A stretch of DNA of 64,000 nt from Sipunculus nudus (taxonomy: Eukaryota; Annelida; Sipuncula; Golfingiida; Sipunculidae). The DNA lies in NCBI GenBank assembly GCA_026874595.1, contig CM049306.1, positions 8,736,519-8,800,518 of the forward strand, read 5' to 3'. Shown here piece after piece: positions 57,300 to 64,000 of the stretch. Under the pieces are notes generated by a model, which was not told where the DNA came from, searched no databases, and worked only from the letters and a program-made list of their open reading frames with translations. How positions within the stretch are numbered: the stretch's first letter is position 1; the number at the start of each line of letters is the position of its first letter. Position numbers and translations under genes: made by a program.

Positions 57300-58555
57300 A
57301 AACCAAGCATTACTATTGGGTCACATGTGAACTGGTGCCTAACAAAGACTAATGGCGCCACCTGCAATTCTTTTCATGCATTGTGAATCTGTTTCTTAGT
57401 GATAACAGCTAGCCCATATCTCAGGAGTGGTGCAATGTATTGGGCTGGAATTTTGCATGTCCATAGATTTTGGATACCTCCATCTTTTACTCAAGACTGG
57501 TGGCGTCATCTGCATTAGTTTTTGCATGGCATCCATCTGTACATTTGCTTTGGGTGAAAATTGCTCATATCTCAAGAGTGAATCAATGTATTGATCTGAA
57601 ATTTGGCATGTCCATCCATCTTGGAAAGTTTTCTCTTAGACCAGACAGATAGTGCCACCTACCTTCCTGTTTTTGTAGAATACATTGATGCCCTTTTCTC
57701 AAAAGTGGTTTTCCATATTTGCCTGAAATAGTCTATTGATCTTAGATACCTCCATCTCTTACTCAAGACTGGTGGTGCCATCTGCAATTGTTTTCCTGGG
57801 AGTCCATCCATCCATTAGCTTTGGGGGAAAATCAGGAGCGACTATAGAATCTGTTCTACCGATTTAGGGAAAAAAGTACCCCATCATTTTTCATCCTACC
57901 ATTTCCCCCTCAAGCATTTCTCAGACTCATTTTCAATTTTTCTGCCCATCTATAAGTCTGATATTTATTGGTAACACATGATACATCTGTAAACTGACCT
58001 GGCACTACCTTGGTTTGAACCTGCAAACTCATGATTTTTTACACTGCACTCTAAGTTTAACTATCTGAGCTTACTTGCTGAGATACCAGACTTGGGTTTC
58101 CTGATAATTATAACTCTGTTTTACAGTAGCACCACCTGACGTTTTTGTCAATAAATAATTTTATTTTAAATTGGGGGCCGTGCTTTGGTTAGTAACCAAG
58201 GTTTAATTTATCAACATATATATTTATTTTAAATTGGGGGCCGCCCCCTCAGACCCCCGCTAAGCATAAAAACCAAGGATGATATTTAAGGAGAGGGAGG
58301 AAAAATCTGAGAAACAATATTTTATGCAACACCTCAAAAATGGAGGACATGCTGTGAAATGTGTTAGAATGAGACAGTGTTAAAGATGGGAAATATGAAT
58401 ATACCAGGAAAAAAAACAAGTTCTGAAGAGATAGGAGTCATACAAGCATATTTTGTAGGAGTGGTACATGCATGTTTTGTCACAACTGAGGTACCCTGAG
58501 AATCACGGTTGGACAGGCACGGTAGGATGGATTCTATAGTTTGGCCAAAAATCAC
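57300..58555. mobile_element. Diverged non-autonomous element mosaic
   Basis: Units with GGCGCCACCTGC, CTCAAGACTGGTGGNGNCATC and CATGTCCATAGATNTTGGATA. They are reverse complements of, or parallel to, units at 25.4-28.3 kb. At 58140-58260 a TTTATTTTAAATTGGGGGCC motif occurs twice, suggesting a small duplicated insertion. No gene recognised. Confidence 0.55.
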
Positions 58556-59200
58556 TCAAATCTCAGAAGTGGATGGATGCATCAGCCTAAAATTTTGCAT
58601 ATTTATCCGTCTTTGTCTGGTGTCCATTTGTCTTTCTGTCCGTCCGTTAACCAGGCACAAATCTTAACTGCTGGACCTGGAATCTTCTAATTTGACATCC
58701 AGGGAGGTCCATAAAAAATCTCCTTGAAAACCTTAAATTAGGGTTCTGTTACCCATATCCTCCGAGTTATGGGGCTCAGAAGTACCCCCAAGAATAATTA
58801 AAAATTTGATACAAAAGCTCCAGTATCTGAACAACTAATGCATTGATCACCATGATTCTTTGCATGCTATTGATCATGGAGTGTTTCATCAGTTCCTGCA
58901 GACTGGTGGTGCCAGCTGGATTTTTTTTTAATGTTTACGCATTTTTTTCTCTATTTTTGAGACCTTCAAAGATGTGGTTGTCTATTAACAGGGTACAAAT
59001 CATAACCATTGGACCTAGAATCTCTAACTTGACATCCAGGGAAGTCCATGAAAAATCTACTTGGAAACCTGATATTAGGTACCCGTACCCATATCCTCTA
59101 AGCTATGCTTTAGTTGAATTGGGATACCACAAATAAAATTTGGCATTCAGATGATACAATTCCTTTAGTTAATATCTTCCCAGTCAGCTGAGCGTTGTAT
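58556..59200 (+). mobile_element. Helentron-like element fragment
   Basis: Two 338-bp core units (CCAGGCACAAATCTTAACTG at 58650 and GGGTACAAATCATAACC at 58990), preceded by a GTCC/GTCT-rich block. It ends in CAGTCAGCTGAGCG at 59194 without the terminal palindrome. Confidence 0.72.
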
Positions 59201-59507
59201 AATACATTGATGCACTTTTTCTCAGTAGTGGTTTGGTGTCTCGGCAGGAAATTTTGCATGTTCTTCCGTCTTGGGTAGATTTCTCATTCACAAGACTAGT
59301 GGCACCACCTGCAGTCATGGACTTGTAAATTACATTCATGCATTTATCTCAGGACTGGTTTAATATATCAGCCTGAAATTTCACATGTCCACAGATATAC
59401 CTTACTCCATCTTGTACACAAGTCTGGTGGTTCCATCTGCAATTGTTTTCACATAGTGTAGACCCATCATAGACCAGACAGTTGCGGCCACCTATGTTTT
59501 CATTTTT

Positions 59508-60160
59508 ATGCCCCCGCCACAAAGTGGCCGGGGCATATAGATCTACCCATGTCCGTCATTTCGTCCTTCTGTCCTTCCTAAACCAAACAGTTGTACAGAC
59601 TTTTTTTCGCAAGGCCTGCAGATATTGGCCTGATTTTTGGTGTGTTGGCAGATAATAACCAGTTATAGATCGAGTTTGCCTTTTTGTCCCGGTTGACCTA
59701 CTTTAGACCGTATGACGGCTCCTGAACATAGAAAATTACATGAAAAATTGAAATTTTCATAATGAGTGCACATGTACGGACTTTTTTTAACAATGCCAGC
59801 AGATAGAAGCCTTAATTCTGGTGTGTAGGCAAATTGTGACTAGTTACAGATCGAGTTCACATTTCGTCCTGGTAGACCTACTTTTGACCATTGACGGCTC
59901 CTAAACAAAGAAAATTTCATGAAAAATAGAAATTTTCATGACAAATGCACATGTATGGCGTTTTTTTTCCCAATGCTTGCAGATATTGGCCTAATTTTTG
60001 GTGTGTGGGCCCATAATGACCACTTACAGATCGAGTTCGCATTTTGTCCTTGTTCACCTATTTTGACCGTATGACAGCTCCTGAACATAGAATATTTTAC
60101 AAACTTAAATAAATATTTATAATTTGCTCCAGGCGGGGACATTCATTTCGTTCCAACACA
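59508..60160 (+). mobile_element. Element with 5' hairpin and about 180-bp internal repeats
   Basis: It begins with a near-perfect hairpin TATGCCCCCGCCAC-AAA-GTGGCCGGGGCATA (14-bp arms, one mismatch). Three diverged copies of a unit of about 180 bp follow (GTACNGACTTTTTTT, ATATTGGCCTNATTTTTGGT, ACAGATCGAGTT, GACGGCTCCTGAACA). It ends near GCTCCAGGCGGGGACATTCA. I recall similar GCCCCCGCC ends from mollusc repeats. It appears non-coding. Confidence 0.6.
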
Positions 60161-61387
60161 TCTAGCTGTAGAATATTTTGCCTTTTTCTCAGGAGTGGTT
60201 TGATTTATTCTTCTGAAAATTTGCATGTCCATAGATCTTGGAATTGTTTATCTTAAATACAAGACTGCTTAGGCCACCTACAATCAATTTCATCTTGTAT
60301 CCACCTGTAGATCTGTTTTTGGTGAAAATTTCACATATATAAGGAGTTTAAGTACTAGTATTATCAGCCAGCAATTTTAAAAGTTATTCATCTTTGATAA
60401 CTTTGTCATAGACAAGGCAGGTGGTTCAGAAGTAGTTTGATATATTGGCCTGAATTTTACATGTCTGGGATTATTTAGCTCATACATGCCTCACTTTATC
60501 CATGGCTCTGTAAATACTTGTTGTGGCTTGTCGCTTTTCTGATGGAAAATCCACTGTCTTACAGTGAGTTCCTCCATTCCAACTTAAGCTTAGCATCTGT
60601 CTTCTTACCACTGTTGAATCAGGCACATTAGACATACACACCTAACTTTTTTTAGCTTAGCTTACTGTAGGTCAGGCTTAAGTTATAGCAATGGGTCTTT
60701 GACTGCCGCCTTTCCCACTGTCCAGCTGGCTGTCTGTTAGCAGGGAACAGATCATAACTTTTAGACCTAGAAAGTTCTGGCGTAACATCCAAACAGGTCC
60801 TGGTGAAATCCCCTATGAAACCTCCAAATTAATTAGGTCATAGTGATCTATAATCTATTAGGTACATGACAGATACATGCTATTGACACCATGAAAGTGA
60901 GTATCTTTTGAGTGTTTAAGGCCAAAAAATTACTGAATTTACCAATTTACAAAATTAAAATAAAAATGTGTTCATGTCTTTTCCTGAAACTTTGATTATT
61001 TTATTGTTCATAGAAAGTTAGATGAGTTAACAGAGACTGGTGGTGCCACCTATTTATTTTGTTTGCATTTTATATTTGCTTAAAGAGAAATTATTCTTCA
61101 GCCATATCAGTGAGGAAACCAGACAAAAAAGGACAGTGAGCCCTCCAAAAGGCAGACTTTTCTGAGTGTTCCAATCCATTCAACAACAATTTACAGTTAG
61201 AGTTCAACAGTTAAATAATGTCCTGTATATACATATACATATAAATATACCTGCCAGCATTCAATTTAAACAAAATTAGTCCCTCCAGCACAATACCTCG
61301 GGCAATGTCTGTGCAATCACATATTTTGTCCTGAACTATCAAGAAAACAAATATTCCTGTCCCGCCAAGTTACAGAACTCTGATGGG
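60161..61387. mobile_element. Element mosaic with a TTTTTTTAGCTTAGCTTACT terminus
   Basis: At about 60540-60860 the sequence is the inverted counterpart of 29735-30010, sharing CAATGGGTCTTTGACTGC and AGCAGGGAACAGATCATAAC. Flanking sequence beyond the apparent 5' terminus is also shared, so either the element is longer or both belong to a segmental duplication. The rest is unassigned. Confidence 0.5.
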
Positions 61388-61905
61388 CATCAAGGTCCTA
61401 AAAGAATGTTAGGCTGTCATTTGACTTTATTAGAAATCAAGGTCCTAACAGAATGTTAGGCTGTCAATTGACTTTATTAGATATCAAGGTCCTAACAGAA
61501 TGTTAGGCTGTCATTTGACTTTATTAGATATCAAGGTCCTAACAGAATGTTAGGCTGTCATTTGACGTTATTAGATATCAAGGTCCTAACAGAATGTTAG
61601 GCTGTCATTTGACGTTATTAGATATCAAGGTCCTAACAGAATGTTAGGCTGTCATTTGACTTTATTAAATATCAAGGTCCTAACAGAATGTTAGGCTGTC
61701 ATTTGACTTTATTAGATATCAAGGTCCTAACAGAATGTTAGGCTGTCATTTGACGTTATTAGATATCAAGGTCCTAACAGAATGTTAGGCTGTCATTTGA
61801 CTTTATTATAAATATCAAGGTCCTAACAGAATGTTAGGCTGTCATTTCACTTATTGGGCATCAAGGTCCTAACAGAATGTTAGGCTGTCATTTGATTTAT
61901 TTCCA
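61388..61905. repeat. 47-bp satellite with hairpin core
   Basis: About 11 copies of a 47-bp unit: ATCAAGGTCCTAACAGAATG, then TTAGGCTGTCATTTGACTTT, then ATTAGAT. Each contains CCTAACA-GAA-TGTTAGG, a perfect 7-bp stem with a 3-base loop. The copies are highly uniform, except the terminal ones. Confidence 0.94.
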
Positions 61906-62248
61906 TCACTGAGGAGTCATGACATGAACTATGGTGTAAATTATTTTGTTTATAAAGAATGCATGCATTAGTAAAGCCAATATGTTGCTGTTACCTATCA
62001 CAATTACAGTATTACTTTTGGCCATGATGAAAAAAAAATATTAACATTTTCAGCAAGCTCGTTATAAACACAGTCATTGTATCCCCAGTCAAAGTCGGGG
62101 GATTACTATTTGTGGTCTGTTCCTTTTTCAAAATCAATCATCAGTTTGAGCAAACCAATCAATGATCGATTATTTATCAGTTCAGACAAATGTAAAGAAA
62201 TTACCTAGCCTGCATGTTTTTTTTTACCTTTCTTATATTTTCCTATTA
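61906..62248. other. Unassigned intron sequence
   Basis: No repeat family, ORF or RNA gene recognised between the 47-bp satellite and the next Helentron-like element. Confidence 0.5.
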
Positions 62249-63522
62249 TTAGCTCAGCTGACTGTAAGTCATCTTAGCTATAGCGATCACTCTTTGTCTG
62301 TTGTCCGTCCGGCCATTCAGCCGTCTGTCCGTTATAAAGGCACAAATTGTAACCACTGGACCTGGAACCTTCTAACTTTACATCCAGAGAGGTCCATTAA
62401 AAATATCCTTGGAAACCTGAAATTAGGTCTCTGTTACCCATATTGTTCCACTTATGGGGCTCCGAAGTACCCCCGAGAATAATGAAAAATTTGAAACAAA
62501 AGCTCAAGTATCTGAACAAATAATGCATTGATCACCATGAATTTTTGCATGGATATTGATCATGGAGTGTTTCTTCAGTTTCTGCAGACTGGTGGCACCA
62601 CCTGTATTTAAAAATTTTTTTTTACGATTATTTTTATCTATTTTTCAGACCTAAAAAAAAGATGCCGTCATCTGTTAACAGGGCACAGATCATAACCACT
62701 GGACCTGGAATCTTCTCACTGTTATTCCAGAGAGGTCTATGAAAAGTCTTCTTGGAAACCTGGAATTAGGTCTCTGTTACCCATATTCTTCCAGCTATGG
62801 GGCTCCAAAGTACCCCCCAGAATAATGAAAAATTTGATACATAAGCTCAAGTATCTGAACAACTAATGCATTGATTACAATGATTCTTGGCATGGAATAT
62901 AATCATGGAGTGTTTCATCAGTATCTGCAGACTGGTGGCACTACCTGTATTTTTTTACTATTTCTTTTATCTATTTTTGAGATCCTAAAAGATGCCGTCA
63001 TCTGTTAACAGGGCACAAATCGTAACGGCTCATCCTAGAATCTTATTTCTTGACATGCTGGGAGGCCTATGAAAAGTCTCCTTGGAAACTCAAAATTAGG
63101 TCTCTGTCACCCATATTGTCCGAGCTATGGGGCTCTGAAGTACCCCCCAGAATAATTGAAAATTTGATACCAAAGTAGGGCACAAATTGTACTCATGGGG
63201 CCCAGAATCTTCTAACTTGACATCCTGAAACTTCCTCAAAAGTTCTCCCCAGAAAGCTGAAATTGGGTCACAGTGACCTATATTCTCAGAGTTTTGGGGT
63301 ATGTTTGAGCACCCCAGAATTAATGCAAAATACACACAAATTGCCAGATTCCTCATTAAAGGCTGCTTTGATTGTCATCAAATTTGTTGTGCTTATGGGT
63401 CTTGATGAACTTAAGCTATTATGCATGAACAATGATGCCACCTATCTTAATTAGTTGTCTTTGCAAGGACATATTATCAACATGACAGTCGGCTGAGCGT
63501 CATGACCCATGGGTCACTTGTT
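62249..63522 (+). mobile_element. Helentron-like element, complete short copy
   Basis: 1.27 kb from TTAGCTCAGCTGACTGTAAG to CGGCTGAGCGTCATGACCC and the palindrome TGACCCATGGGTCA with CTTGTT. It has the GTCC-rich 5' block and about 2.5 core units (starts near 62330, 62670, 63010). It gives the clearest full-length structure of the family in this window. Confidence 0.8.
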
Positions 63523-63953
63523 ACTGAGATATGCTTTACAAAGTTTCAGTTTAATCAATTATAATAATCGAGAATTAAACCACAATCCAGGACATCTACT
63601 TAATTGTTGGCCCTCATAGTTCCGTGTATTATTTTAACTTCACCATGCAACAGCTAGGACTTTCATTTTATAACAGTTATGATGACTGCCGACATTACTG
63701 GTTTCACAGGCCTGCCAGAAAAATTACAGGCCTGTATATTTTTTTGTGTAAAAGCTAAAAAAAAGTAATTGAAAGCTTAAAATATAATTAATCACGTATG
63801 ATCTATTTGTATAATGTTAACTGCTGGGTAATTATTTCTATTTGTTTTCAGTTCGAAAAACTAGGTCACTTTTGTTTGATTTTCAGTGACATTATCAGCT
63901 TGATCATAATAAAAAATGTAACAGGTATCGATTTTTACATCTGATGGGTCTAT

Positions 63954-63954
<1 letters not shown>
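63523..63954. other. Unassigned AP5B1 intron or flank
   Basis: AT-rich sequence with no recognised feature. Confidence 0.5.

Positions 63955-64000
<46 letters not shown>
63955..64000. repeat. (TA)n microsatellite at window edge
   Basis: Pure TA dinucleotides to the end of the window. The tract continues beyond it. Confidence 0.95.

Noticed and set aside
1-64000. tRNA, rRNA or other structured RNA genes
   Set aside because: I saw no cloverleaf with A/B boxes or rRNA core sequence, but I cannot run a covariance search.

Overview
This is nuclear DNA from an animal, most likely a spiralian and probably a mollusc. The evidence is GT-AG introns, abundant APE-type LINEs, Helentron-like elements of the kind common in mollusc genomes, and TALE-class homeobox genes of the sort expanded in spiralians. 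There are no bacterial operons, rRNA genes, tRNA genes or CRISPR arrays that I can support.

The backbone is one large plus-strand gene, an orthologue of AP5B1 (beta subunit of the AP-5 adaptor complex). I can read 17 exons from 209 to 57243, about 620 codons. The phases agree across most junctions. The N-terminal quarter lies left of the window and the C-terminal end right of it. Introns range from a few hundred bases to about 16.4 kb and hold everything else.

Three intact, nearly identical, intronless TALE-type homeobox genes are nested in AP5B1 introns: two on the minus strand (21884-23131 and 31953-33203) and one on the plus strand (54891-56141). All share a TATA box about 92 bp before the ATG and a conserved upstream block. 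Each carries a 38-bp minisatellite grown out of its last codons, stop codon and first 3'UTR bases.

AP5B1 itself carries three minisatellites whose units each straddle an exon-intron boundary. These are a 33-bp unit on a donor (407-880), a 59-bp unit on an acceptor (about 134 copies between 2906 and 17954) and a 39-41-bp unit on another donor (43400-44460). Minisatellites seeded at gene-structure boundaries are the most unusual feature of the window.

Mobile DNA fills the remaining intron space. A composite Helentron-like insertion (4852-10635) and a 5'-truncated LINE (16297-17638) both interrupt the 59-bp array cleanly. In 34891-40530 a Helentron-like element sits inside a LINE, which sits inside a TIR transposon flanked by (TA)n. 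A near full-length but broken LINE with a 2A-like N-terminus occupies 44824-50161. Regions 24.7-30.0 and 57.3-63.5 kb are mosaics of related non-autonomous elements, with a 47-bp hairpin satellite at 61.4-61.9 kb.
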